DNA of 64,000 bases, taken from Vitis vinifera. Its lineage: Eukaryota > Streptophyta > Magnoliopsida > Vitales > Vitaceae. Where the stretch lies: the NCBI RefSeq assembly GCF_030704535.1, contig NC_081806.1, forward strand, positions 6,015,501 through 6,079,500, written 5' to 3'. Below, one piece after another: positions 11,472 to 25,100 of the stretch. Position numbers and translations under genes: made by a program. Position 1 is the stretch's first letter. Every line of letters starts with the position of its first letter. The notes under the pieces are model-generated. The model was not told the origin of the DNA and did no database searches. It saw nothing but the letters and a program-made list of their open reading frames with translations.

Positions 11472-13100
11472 TATCACCTTCAACACCAATCAACATTTTG
11501 GGCGGCCCATCATTATCATTATGCATGTATACTCGCGCGTCACAAAAAATTTTCAGTCAATATTGGAAAAACATCATCAATTAGGTAATCCTACATTTAC
11601 ACTTGCGAATCCATGCCTTTGTATCCAAATCTCACTCGATTGTATCCTTATGCCTTAGTCTTATTTGATAACCTAAATTTACAACATATTAAACGATCTG
11701 AAGGGGGAATTCGATAGATACGATTCAATACTAAGACCTTAGTATTTTCCAACTCTAAACAATAATCATCCTCTGTTTCATGGCATGCAATCACCAGCCC
11801 AAGACCCTCCCTTTACCTTACAAGTTTTCTAAGGCACAACTCATAGGATAGGGGTTTGGTAAACGTAACCCCCAAAGTCATCTTAGAGCTATGGCTGACA
11901 ATTGGAGGAAGAAGGTGAAGAGTGACCCTGATTAACATCCTCTAGAAGCATTCAGAGAGTTGTATCAAAGACTCCATTGAATTTTCATGTTTGTCAAGAT
12001 TGAGAGCTGTTTCTTTGTCGCACTCAAGGCTTTAGGAAAACTTGAATGCAGACCAACACAGATAATTAATGAGGGTTCAACTTTTCAAAGGTCAGAGGTC
12101 TCTCGATGCGGGCAGTATATTAATGACAGACAACAACTACTGAGGGACATCACAGCTCACCTAAGAAACCGTAGACGCACGGGCACCTAAAAGGTTCATT
12201 GCACCGTCTGGTCAACCCAGCCGCATTTTATATGTATAAACGCTTATGACTTTGAAATCTTCAATTGACTTTCTTTACCGGTGTTGACAATCTAAAATTT
12301 ACTAAGCTTCTAATCCATTCAACCCTTAGACTTTCTAACATTTGCAATTGACATGAAGTTCCTTTATCTAAGAGAAGGTCAGCCCTCCCTTGATTCTTAC
12401 AATATGACCCAGCGTTCATATTTTGTTAAGAATTCTAATTGATATGCACTCACCTCTTAGATCTGGTCATCGATATCTAAATGTGTTGGTTGGGATGGAA
12501 TCTAGATATTGACAAATGACAACTTTTATCCAAAGAAGGAAAGTGTCAAATAGAAAGCCGGGTTACTGAGTCAGATGATTTGCAGAAGCTTCTAATTCAT
12601 TGCTGCTATGGTTCAAATCAAGATGGTTTGAATTTACATACAGGATATCTGGATGGTTAAACTATCTGCAATCTAGGTTAAAATATAATCCTAATATAAT
12701 CCCAAAAATCTCAACCATGTGCATAGCAAGCATCATTATCAGTTGGAATGTGAGTCTCACCCTTACAATTCCAACCATCAAATGGTCAAAGATTGTTCAG
12801 TCAAATTATTATATGCACTAGTAAGGTTATAAAACAAGATACTAAACCACAAAGTAGCAGGATTCAAGAAAATTGTGTGCAATACTTTTATTGGAGAGGG
12901 AAAGTTATACTGCAATATCATCCATTCTAAATGATAACCTCAAATGGCCAAATGTGATCATGATAATGTGTTCAACTTCCTACAATTTTTGAGCTGCACC
13001 ATCAACTTGATTTTGTTCTCTTTCTTTATGATTCTAAATGAAACAACGTGAGCTTCAAATCCAGAACATGAAAATTTTTCCAAATCCAATGTGAGATGAA
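11472..13100. other. Spacer downstream of CSN7 (minus) and of the hAT element
   Basis: No gene was recognised. TTTATT at 12887-12892 reads AATAAA on the minus strand, about 235 bp past the proposed CSN7 stop, and may be its poly(A) signal. Confidence 0.35.
12887..12892 (-). terminator. Possible CSN7 poly(A) signal
   Basis: The minus strand reads AATAAA here, about 235 bp downstream of the proposed stop. It is a single short motif in AT-rich sequence, so support is weak. Confidence 0.25.
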
Positions 13101-13125
13101 CAAAAATCTGGCCACCAACATGAAG

Positions 13126-16100
13126 TCACACCAAAAGGATCCCCCCACACCTCGTCTCTATATTGATGTTCGCTTCCTGCATTTTTCAGAGTGACTAAAC
13201 TCAAACAGAAAAAACAGGGCATGGAAAGCATGCAGTTAAAGCCAGACCAAATGGTAAAAATGGCCCGTTTGTACACTTTTGCCCACCTGGTTGGTTCAAC
13301 CCTAAACTTAAGCTCGGCAGGGAATCAAAGCAAAACAGTTCAAACCATGGGACCAGTTTTGCTTTGTAATTTAGTTAGCTGTTATAGCATGAACCAGGTT
13401 GTTCAACTCTTAGCTCAAGTGAGGTACAAAACTAGAGATAGACCAATATATATTTTTTTTTGATAGATAACTAGAGATAGACCGATATGAATGAGCCTGA
13501 AACCAGCAGTCAAACTGCAGGTTTCACCTTTCTTCCATATTACACTGATACTCATCACCCAAGTTCATAGGGTTAAGTTGGGATGATCTGCCATTCAGCT
13601 GGCTTATAATTGTGATTGTCTAGCTCAACTAGTTAGGCCTCTGCATAGTATTTTAAAAAATAACTTTAGGGTTCAAGTGTGAGCATCTACTTCAGTCAAT
13701 ACAAACATTTGATTTTGCAATCAAGTCATCTCTTTATCCATATAATGAAAATACATAGTATAGTCCTGAGCTAAAGTGAATAAATGGGCATAGTTGGTAG
13801 ACCAGGATATATGCAAAGTGTTTGATATGTGATACCTCTTGGAGTGGGTTCCAAGTTCCCTGGAGCTCATTACTTCATCCATATAGAGCATGTCAATGTC
13901 CTCCAATGGCCCCAACTTGATCCTAGGCTGCTAACATTATGTAAACCCTACCATGATGTAAGTACAGCACATTGACCAATATATTCCAACTAATGAGAAA
14001 ACATTTCTCTTGACATTTACAGTTTACAGTGAAATATACAAATCCAAAAGCAGGGAATGCTAAATAAAGTCATAGAATGAAAGGGGAAAACATTTGGAGC
14101 ACATGAGGAAGTTGCATGTAAATAAATCATTCTAGTATATTTTTCACCCTTAAATGAGTTTATTTTTCAATTTAAAGAGGACCAACTATATGATCTCAAT
14201 TTCAAAATCAAGTTCTCATTTCCCCCTGTTAGTGGTCATAGCTTTATTTTAAAAGAAAAGTTTGTCTCTTAAAATAACATTTAACCAAAAAATAAATGGC
14301 ATTCCCTTTTATAATATGCACCCAAAAACACCATTCTTAGTTTGTTCCTAGAATTGAATAGTGAATATATGTCAGAAATGTAAATGCAACTATGATATCC
14401 TTGGGTCCTTGTTGCTTTCAAAATTTGAAATGCAGTGTTTCTAAGGTTTGATGGACAAACATTATCCCACCATGTAGACAAGGAATACTTTAGGAGCCTG
14501 CCATATTTGGTGAATGTAAGATATAATTTTATTTTATTTTGATGGATAAGAAGCAATTGTATTGAAAAACGCCAAAAAAGCGCACCAAGGTACACAAGAT
14601 GCATACAATAGCCGCCAAAAAGCACCAAAAAAAGGAGGAAAATAAAAAAAATACTCCCTCCCTCAAACTGAACCCAACCAATCAATGAAATAATATAAAA
14701 AAAAAGGACATCTACCTATCACCAATGAACAACTTTGACCAAGAATACAAACTCCACAAAAATAGGACTTTCAACTTATACTCAAGGAGCTCCTAATTCT
14801 CAAACGTTCTTCCATTTTTCTCCTTCCGAATTATCCAAAAAAAGGTATAAGGAGCAGCTCACCAAACTTTTTTCCACTTCCTCCCCACAAAAGAGCCCTG
14901 CCATCTTAACAAAGTGTCTCTAACAGAGGAGTGAATCACCCATGAGATACCAAAAAAAGAGAACAAAAGCTGCCATAAATTTTTTTTTTTTTTTAAAAAA
15001 AAGCCCTCGCCTTGCTACAATGCAAGAGGATGTGGTCAATTGACTCTATGTAAGTGTGACATAGAAAACATATATTGGCTAAGGACCAACCTCATTTTGT
15101 AAATGACCAAGAGTCAAAGCTTTTCCCCAGGTTGCCTCCCAAGTAAAGAAACTCACCTTATGTGGACCCAAGTTTTCCACACGATACCAAATGAGAACGA
15201 CTCGAATCTCCTCTCTCTAAGCTAGAGTAAAGAGACCTAAAAGAAAAAGATCCACTCTTTACCTCCAACCAACACACCTTGTCTTCTTTTCCCTCATCTA
15301 CCCCTTTACCAAACAGTATTGCAAAGAAGCGATCCACACCATTTATCCTTAAAAAACCTTACCCTTCTCTAATTGCCCACTAAGAAGGAAATTCTACAAT
15401 TAACTATCTCCCACAAATTTCTTATGGTCTTCCATAGCTCAACATCATAACTCTCGCTCACTTTCTTAGAAAAACCAATCCCCTTCAACTTTCCCATACT
15501 TGCCATTTATAATTTGTCTCTCTTTCTATTTCAAAGCATCAATTCCACTTACACAAAAAGGTCTTATTGAGAGAAGAAAGACGTCGAATACCAAGGCCCC
15601 TTTTCCTTTACCTTAACAAACAGTGACCCACTTCACTAGATGAGGTTTTCTTTCTATCGCCCCTCCTCCCCAAAGAAAGTCCCGTTGAATTTGCTTCAAC
15701 CTTAACCTCACTATCCTAGGCAACTAGAACAAAGACATAAAGTAGATTAACAATCTAGAAAGAGTATTCCTAATCAGTGTAAGTCTATCCCTTTTGGAAT
15801 ATATTGTCGTTTCCACATTGCTAATCTTTTATGAAACCTTTCTTCCACTCCATCCAAAGCAGCCAAAGAATTATGAGGGGCACCTAGAGGAAGGCCCAAA
15901 TAGGCAGACAGAAGCACACCCACTCAGCAGTCTAACACAACAGTTAACTCTTTCAAGTCTTCATCCTCCTAACCAAAATGAGCTCACTTTTGGTTAAGTT
16001 AATCTTCAAACTCGAAATGGCCTCAAACTACATAAGTAACCAACTTAAGTAGGTTAAATGGGTAGTAGAAGCCTCACAAAACACCGTGTCATTAGCAAAC

Positions 16101-19100
16101 TACAAATGAAAAACCTCCAAACCTTTTTCTACTCTACCATTCACCTTGATACTTGACAAAAAGCCACTAGCCCTCTCTCTAAGGCAGATAAGTGCCTCCA
16201 TGGCTAACACAAACGAGTACGGTGAAAGCGGATCCCCTTGCCTCAAACCTTTGGAGCTTTGAAAGACCTTGAAGGGGTACCATTCACAATGATAGAGAAT
16301 TTTGGTGAAAAAATGCACCAACTAATCCAACCGATCCATTTATGCCCGAAACCCATTTTGTTCAAACCCTCAAACAAAAAATCCCAACTAACATGGTCAT
16401 ACGCCTTCTCAATATCAAGCTTACAAAGCACCCTGAGCGTGTTACTTTTCAACATCGAATCAATTACTTCATTGGTAATAAGCATAACATCAAGAGTTTG
16501 CCTACCCTCTTCTACAAAGGCATTCTAGGATTTTGAGACCACTTTACTCAAAACCTTTGTAAGCCTATTAGCCAACACCTTAGCCGATGATTTATAAAGG
16601 CTACCCACCAAACTTACAGGCCTAAAATCTTTAAGGAATATAGCACCTCCTACCTTTGGTGCTAAAATCAGGAATGTTGCATTGATACTCTCTACGAATT
16701 TGCCCTGTTCATGAAATTTCCTCAAGAATCCCATTACTTCATCCTTGACAAAGTCCCAACAACATTGCCAAAAAAACCATTGAGCCACATATTTTCAAAC
16801 CTAAAAGGTGTAGGACCTAAAACTAAACCTTATCCACCATTGCTTCACCAAATCTATGAAACCTTCCTCCTTGAGCCACATATTTTCAAACCTAAAAGGT
16901 GTAGGACCTTTCTGCATACCACCCCCATCCAACAGAACCGATGAATGATCTGACACAGGTCTGGGCAAGATACATCACTCCGCTAAAATGACCTTCCCAC
17001 CTTCTGAGACCAGAAACCAATCTAGCCTCAACTAGGTAAGGTTATTCAAGGCCCCGCTCTAGGTAAAAGATCCTCGCAGCAAAGGAAGATCCCTCAACTA
17101 CAGGTCCTCACTTACTACAGAAAATACAAGAAACACAGAGAAAAGTTAGACAAGAAACACTCGTCAATTTAGAACACAGACCAAGGTGTATGCTCTTAAT
17201 CCAAGGCTACAAAGTTATGCATGTTAAATATGCATCTCCATAGAATTAAATGAGCCAAAGTCTTGAATTACATGCAACAAAAGTATGACAAAGAAAAGGG
17301 AAGGGATTCAACTGACCTTGTTCTGGAGGAATTTCTTTGCTAATTCTATCTTTTCTTCAACTTCCTTTTGATGTTCCTTGTCCAACTCTTTCATCCTATC
17401 TGCCTGATCAATCATCTCTTTGATTGTCAACAGCATTTTGTCTGAAGTGGACAACCTAATATTTAAGAAACAAAAACTGCTTAATGAATCCAAAGACATT
17501 CCAGAACAACAAATGAAACCAAAGAGATGAATTAGAAAATAAGAAAAAAATTGGAAATCATATATCATAATCATTGTGGCTGAAATTTCATATGACCCCA
17601 ATATATATTGGCAAAGACAAGGTCTGATCAGGATTTACGGTTCAATAACAAATTTAAGATAAAAAGACATGTTTTGGAAGGCATCTTGAGTTATGATGCA
17701 TATTGCCTAATGTCTACAAACAACCAATACATGGCATGACAAAACAAAATGCAGCAATATCCTAGATTATTGGTAGAATTCCATTATGACCTTGAAAAAA
17801 TAGATTGCATATATGAAACATGTAGTTGAACATAATTTGTATTCTTTAATCTAGCATGTGCAAAAAAACCCTAGGAACCAACAAATGGCATCATCCAAAA
17901 ATGACTCTCCTTGGATTGGTCTAGATCAAGTCAATTGATCTCTTTTAAGTGGGATAAGCAAAAGAAAAAAGAAAAAAAAACCATTTAGGCCTTGTTTGGG
18001 ATAGCTTCTTGTTTTTTTACTTTTGTTAACACCAATTTTGGTATTATAATTTTAAAAGGGACAATTGTGGTACCATAAAAGCTGCATTAAACATGAAATA
18101 GCTTCCCACTTAAACCAAAAAAGACTTCCATGATATGCAATATTGTCCTTGCTTTCCTATTAAGCTCTTTCCTAAGCCATAAGATTTTTTTATTTTATTT
18201 TTTGTTGGTTTAAATTGAAATTCCCAAAACATATCCAAAAGCTCTTGTTGAGCTTAGAAAAAACTTTTGGCTTCCAAGAAGCTAATCCCAACAGGGCCTT
18301 AAATTGTATCAGAATGTCATCCAGAATCAACTCCCTACTGTAAAATGCACTTTTGTTTCTCTACTACATGGAGCATGGAATACCAAATAGGCAAATTTTC
18401 TACAAGATAGGCATTAGACATCCAATCTCTACAATAAACTACCAGCAAATTGCTCTATTACCTTTTAAAGCACACAGCAATTAGAAATTGTCCACTTCCT
18501 AGAGATCAGCTCATTCAATGTCAGGATATGGTCTAGTACAGTTAATCTTGCAAATAAGGTCACTTTTGAGTGGGTAGAGGACTTCCATATCAATTTAGCT
18601 GAGAAATTGTAACCCCACCACCTAGAAAATATGAATAGAACCAACACATTAAAAATAACCTTGACTTGTCAAGTGCTCATCACCTAAGATCTCCCTCCAA
18701 GATACTTGCACGGGGTAGGCATAAAGCATTTCCCATGAGGTTTATAATCACTCAGTCCCCAATCTCCAAGGTTTCAGCTGAACAAAAGAGACTGAAGGGG
18801 TCCTCCCCATGAATAAAATAAATGGATCCTTATTATTACCTGCAGTGATGTAAAAAATAAACATATCTAGCAATGAAGAATCGCAATGACTGATGTCTGT
18901 TGGAAAGTGTCCTGATTTCCCATCAGGATTCAGCACCTAATTCTTTTAGAATGCCTTTTGGTATAGAATATTGCAAAGAAGAATTCTTACTTTGATGTTT
19001 TCTAATGAAAATAAGTTTCCTTGTTGAATAAAGAAACAGGTTACGGGCATCTCTATAAATATTCTTAGAGTGTAAGAGAACAAGTCATAAGAGATTGGTT

Positions 19101-22100
19101 TGTAACTAAATAAGGTGTAGAGGCATGTGAAGAAGAGATGCTGAAACCTAGAGGAATGAGGAAGCCATGAAGTAGTTTCAAGGACTCAAGATTAGGATGG
19201 GAATATAAGTTGCAAGGGAACATCCTAAGATTCTTGATTTTATAGTGGATGTTTCTTTAATCCATTGGTGTAGAATTGTTTAACTGAACCACATTATACA
19301 TTATTTAAGTATTGCTTTGCTTCACTATAACTGCACAGCATGTAGGGTCAAACTGTCCCCTAAAAATAAATTGCAGTATCAGAACCAAGGTTGGAGAATT
19401 TATTTAAACTCATGACGCAAAGTTCTTAAATAACAAGGTTGGAGGATTCATTCAAAACCAAGATAGAATGTAAAGAGGACAAAAAGAATTTAACATGCAC
19501 AAGAGGATTGCAAGAGAAGTTTTGATTAAAGGCTGGGTCAGTTTTTGACTAGCACCAATCATAAACTAAAGTGAAGGCACAACAAAAGGAGTATAGGAGC
19601 GTGACAAAAGGCTAGATTCTAGAAAGAAACAAATTAACAGGACCCTACATAATCAATGAATAAGACAAAGATGAACAATCAATACCTAAACAACTTCTAG
19701 GCCACAAAAATAAGGAACAAAAAACATCTCTCAAAGATTGAACCCATTGCTACATCCCATCAAAGGTTCTACTGCCCCACTCTTGCCAAATGGTTTAACA
19801 TAAACATAGAAGAATCATTCTCTAAACTTCATTTCTTTTTCTTCCCTGCAGAACTCCTGTACAACCCACCCCAATAAAACCTCTTTTAACTGACCTTGAC
19901 AGCACCTAAGAGGCTCTAGGAGCACACAATCACTTGACATAAACTTCTCTATATGCCACAACAAAGGGGGATATGGTTGATTGGTTCTTTGTTGCTCTAC
20001 ATGAGGAACATTAATTAGCCAGAGGCCCTTTTTTTTTTCTTCTGAATTGATCCAACATTAAGATTTTCTCTCAAGCTGCCTCCCATATAAACAAAGAAAA
20101 AAGAAAAACACACACTTTTTTTTTTTTTTTTTTGATAGGAAACGACAAAGAGATATATTGATAGAAAAAAGAAGTACAAGAGAAGGATGAGGAATCCTCC
20201 CACCAAACTGACCAAAGAAAAGCTAAACAACAAGAAAACAAAAACAAGAAGCTACAAAGTAAAAACAAACAAACTCTCTAGGTTATACCTTAAGTAAAAA
20301 CACACACACTTTTGTTGGGGATCCTTAAGCTTCATACCTTTTTTGCTGGGAAAGAAACTCCAAAAGTAGCTTTCCAAAAGAGTTAAAAAAAGAAATATTT
20401 GATAGGGAAAATCTCATTATTTGAGCCTTTCCAAACCAACCTATTTCACATCCCTTAGTAACCATCACTACTTGAATTTTCAGTACCAAATACTTCGTAA
20501 AAGATAACTCCTAGTCACAGAAGTTCCTTCAAAACCAGAGATTCTAATAGTCATTGTCTCCCAGCCCTCCCAAACATCAACAACCTAGACATCTTTTGAC
20601 CATGCAATGAAAAATAATGTGGGAAAAGATTCCATTAGAATCGCTCCACCACACCATAGATCATGCCAAAACCTCACTCTCCTACCATCTCCCACCTCAA
20701 ATATAGTTGTGGCTTGAAACACCTCCCAACACTTCTTAATTGCTTTCTATAGCCCAACTCCAAACTCTTCCCTCCTATCATCAGAACACTCACCCTTCCT
20801 CCTCGCCAAATTTACCTGAGATAACATACTTCCAAAACTTATCCTTACATGTAGCAAAGCTTATCCAAGGATACAATAAACTAATAAACTGTTGAGTTGG
20901 AGAGAAATATTTTCTCTATATTTTCAATCCATAATACTTTCAGCATTTACAATCCTGTTTATTTACAACACTTACTATAGAGGAATCCTATGTACATAGG
21001 TAACTTAACTTAGCCTAAGGATTAGCCTAAAAAATTGGAACCGCTATATTTAAAAATTATGGCAGATAATTTAAAAAATCTCCCCTATCTCCTAATCTGT
21101 TGCACCAATAGCCTAATTTACTGCATCAAATCTGCCAACACTCCCCCTCAAGCTGACTCGAAAATATCTTGTGTTCCTAGCTTGCATGTTAGATTATCAA
21201 ATTGCCCTTTCATCAATCCCTTGGTAAGAACATCAGCCAATTGTTCTTCAGTTGGAATGTAAGGCATGTAGATCAGTCCATTTTTCAAATCAACCTCCAC
21301 ATGTTTGGTTCTATCATGTTGGACTGGATTATGAGCTATATTGATAGCAGTTTTATTGTCACAGTAGAGCATCATAGGCAATGGAGTGGGAATTTTCATG
21401 TCTTTGAGTAGTTTTTTCAGCCAAACTAACTCACAAATTCCATGAGCAGCAGCTTGAAACTCCGCTTCAGTACTACTCTTTGCTAACACCATTTGGTTTT
21501 TACTTCTCTGGCTAACTAAATTACTTCCAACCAAAGTGCAGTGTCCTGAAATGGATCTTCTATCCATTACATTACCTGCCCAGTCAACATAGGTGTAGGC
21601 TTCAATCTGCAAATGGACATGATTCTCCAAACAATAATCCTCTTCCCAATGTCCCCTTTAGATATTTGAGAATTCGTTTGATTGCTTCAAAGTGTTTGTT
21701 TCTTCGTAGTTCATGAATTGACTCACTACACCAACTGCAAAAGCTATATCTGGTCAAATATGTGAAAGAGAAATTAACTTTCCAACTAACCTTTAGTATT
21801 GCCCTCGATTTCCATTCTTTCTATTCTTGTTGCCTCTAGTTTCACATTTAGTTCCATTGGAGTCTCCATTGGTGTGCAGCCAAGTAACTCGGTCTTTGAG
21901 AGTAGGTCTAACACATATTTCCTTTGTGTACAAATATTCCTTTCTTGGATTTTGAAAATTCCATTTCTAAGAAGTACTTCAAAGCCCCAAGATCTTTAAT
22001 TTCAAATTCTCATGTGAGAAATGACTTCAATCTGTTCAACTCATTCACATCATCTCCAGTTAAGATTATGTCATATACATATACAATGAGAATGACTATC

Positions 22101-25100
22101 TGTTCATTGCTCAAGTGTTTGAAAAACATTGTATGATTAGCCTGAATTTGGAGATACCCTTGGCTTTTAACAGCTCATGTAAATCAATCAAACCACACTT
22201 TAGGTGACTGTTTCAACCCATAGAGAGCTTGTTTTAGTCTGCAAACTTTTCTAACTTCATAAACTTCTTCAAACCCCAAAGGCAAGTCCATAAAAACTTC
22301 CTCCTTTAACTCACCATTCAAAAAAGCGTTTTTCACATCTAGTTGTTGCAATGACTAGTTTAGATTTGCAGCAAGTGAGAGGAGAACTCGTATGAAATTC
22401 ATCTTTGCCACTAGAGCAAATATCTCTTGAAAATCTATTCCATACGTTTGTGTGAGCCCTTCAGCAACAAGTCTTGCTTTATATCTCTCAATAGTCCCAT
22501 CTAACTTGTACTTGACTATGAATACCCATTTGCACCCCATTGTCCTTTTTCTTGAGGCAAATTAGCAATCTTCGAAGTTTCATTTTTTTTCAAGAACCCA
22601 CATCTCTTCTAAAACTACTATCTTCCATTCAATATGGTTCAAGGCTTCTTGTACGGTTCTAGGAATAAAAACAGTAGAGAGATTAGTGGTAAAAGCTTTA
22701 TATACTGTGATAAGACATATTTTGCAATAGTGTGCAAGAACGAGTATCTTTCCTAAGTGCAATGGGAATATCAAGATCAAAGGAAATTCTCTCACTACTA
22801 GATTCAAGAATCAAAGTAGAATTGGGGATCGAATTACTTGTTTCGTTCTAGTTGCCTTTATTCAAAGAAGTTTCTTGGCATGGTTTAGTTGGTTAATGCT
22901 CTTTATATTGATGATTCTTCCTTCCAGAGTAAATACGAAGTTCACTTTGAGGTTTTCTCGGTAGTGTTTCTCCCCCTGTCAATGATTTTTCATAGTTTAT
23001 GATATTCGAACCAATAGAATTAGGATCAGACCAAGAGGAATTCAATGAAGAAGAGGTAGGTAAAAGTAAAGAAGCCGACACTTTCCAAAAATGACCTTCC
23101 CTCTCATTATTCTCCCCTTGAAGAGTATTTTTGGTAAAGTATGGTTGGTTTTTAAAGAATGTGTCATCCATACTAACAAAACACTTGTACCCTTTTTTTC
23201 TAGGAGAATAACCTAGGAACACACATTTTTCAGCCATGGGATTGAGTTTTGATCGATTTTGTTTATGAATATGGAAAAAAGACACACAACCAAAAACTTT
23301 AAGAGGCAGTGAAGTGAAGATTCAAATATAAGAAAAGACTTTTAACAAATTGTTTAAAGGAGTTTCAAACTTTAAGACCCAAGTTGGCATCCTATTAATC
23401 AAATAAGAAGCTGCAAAAACAGCTTCAATCCGTAGATATTTAGGAACCCCCACAGTGAATATCATTGCTCTTGCAAGCTCAAGAAGATGTCGATTTTTCC
23501 TCTCAACAATATTGTTTTGTTGTGGGGTATCAAAGCAAGTGGATTGATGGAAAATACCTTTTTCTTTTAAAAAATTTCCAAGGATAAAGTTGAAGAATTC
23601 TTTTCCATTGTCAATCCTAAAGATTAAATCTGGTTTGGAATTGGTTTTCAATCATACTATAAAATTCTTGGAATACCCTCTCAATCTCAGTCTTTCCTTT
23701 TAATAGGTTATATACCCAGCACACTCTAGTATGGTTATCAATAAAAGTGATGAACCACCTAGTTCTAGTAACATTGGTCACATGAGATGGACCCCACACA
23801 TCACTTTGTATTAAAAAAAAAAGGTTTAGATGTTTGATAGGGTTGAGAAGGAAAATAGACACGATGATGCTTGGACAATTGACAACTTTCACATTGAAAT
23901 AACGAAGGATTCACATTCTTAAATAAAGCTAGAAACAATTGTTTTAAGTAGGGAAAACTAGGATGGCCTAATCTTTAGTGCCATAACATTATTTGACCTT
24001 AATAGGAAAAAAAAACTATACTACTACCCGTAGCTTGAACTTGTTCACTCTTTAGAGGATTGTCATCAAAGTAATAAAGTTCATCAACCATTCTAGCACT
24101 ACCAATCATCCTCTCCGAATGCGGGTCCTATCATTCACAGTGAGAATCAAGAAATTTAGCAATGCAATTGGAATCTCTAGTGATTTTGCTGACTGACATT
24201 AGATCACATGAAAGTTTAGGAACATGTAGGATAGATTTTAAAGTAATATTCTTTAAGAGGACTATGGACACCTTCCTGCAACAGGTGACAAACACCCATC
24301 AGTGATCCTAACTTTTAAATGGTCTAAACAAGGAGTATGAGAGGTAAATAACTGTGATAGATCAGTCATGTGATCAGATGCACCTGAATCAATGATCCAT
24401 GGTATAGAGTGCTTTAAAGGAGTGAGGGCACTTAGAGGACTACCTTTTTTAGCATGAGAACTGGTTGGAATTAGAGTTTGAGAGGACCGAGTTTGATGCA
24501 GCAGCTTGTAGAGATGTTCCAGCTGCTCTTTGCTAAAGCGAGATGTGTCAGGTCTAGAAAATTGCTCCCTGTAGCTGCTAGTAATCCTCACCTTGTTTGT
24601 CTCCAAATCGGCCACCTTTCTAGTTTGCGGGTTTGCCCTGTAATTTCCAGCAAGTAGCCCTTGTATGTCGAGGCTTAACACCAAACATTGCCCCTGCCTT
24701 CAACCTTTTGCTGCAGTTTGATTGGTTACAGCAGCTGTAGTTTGCTCCCCTTCACCAGAAGTCCCGTCACATCTTTTCTAATCTCATAGGAACCTCCCTT
24801 AGCATAACGAATAGTGACAAATGGTAAATGGGCAAAGTGGATAAACTGCTCTCCAAAAGGGTTAATCTTCCCCCCTTAGACAAATACTGGAATTTCCATA
24901 AAGCTAATCTTTAAAATGGTCTCTCCTCTACAACAGCACACACAATAGAAGACTTGAAAGAAGCACCTGAAGGAAAACCAAGATAGATGGAGGGCAATTT
25001 TCCCACCCTACTACCCAACAAAGAAGCTAATTCTTCAATTCTTCAATATTTGGGAGCCCCCCCATAAGAATTAAGCCACTTTTCTTCGAGTTTGTTCTCA

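Noticed and set aside
13721..13915. 64-codon minus-strand ORF considered as an alternative CSN7 last exon
   Set aside because: Using the possible acceptor near 13920 in phase 0 leads quickly to a stop, and the sequence does not resemble the CSN7 tail.
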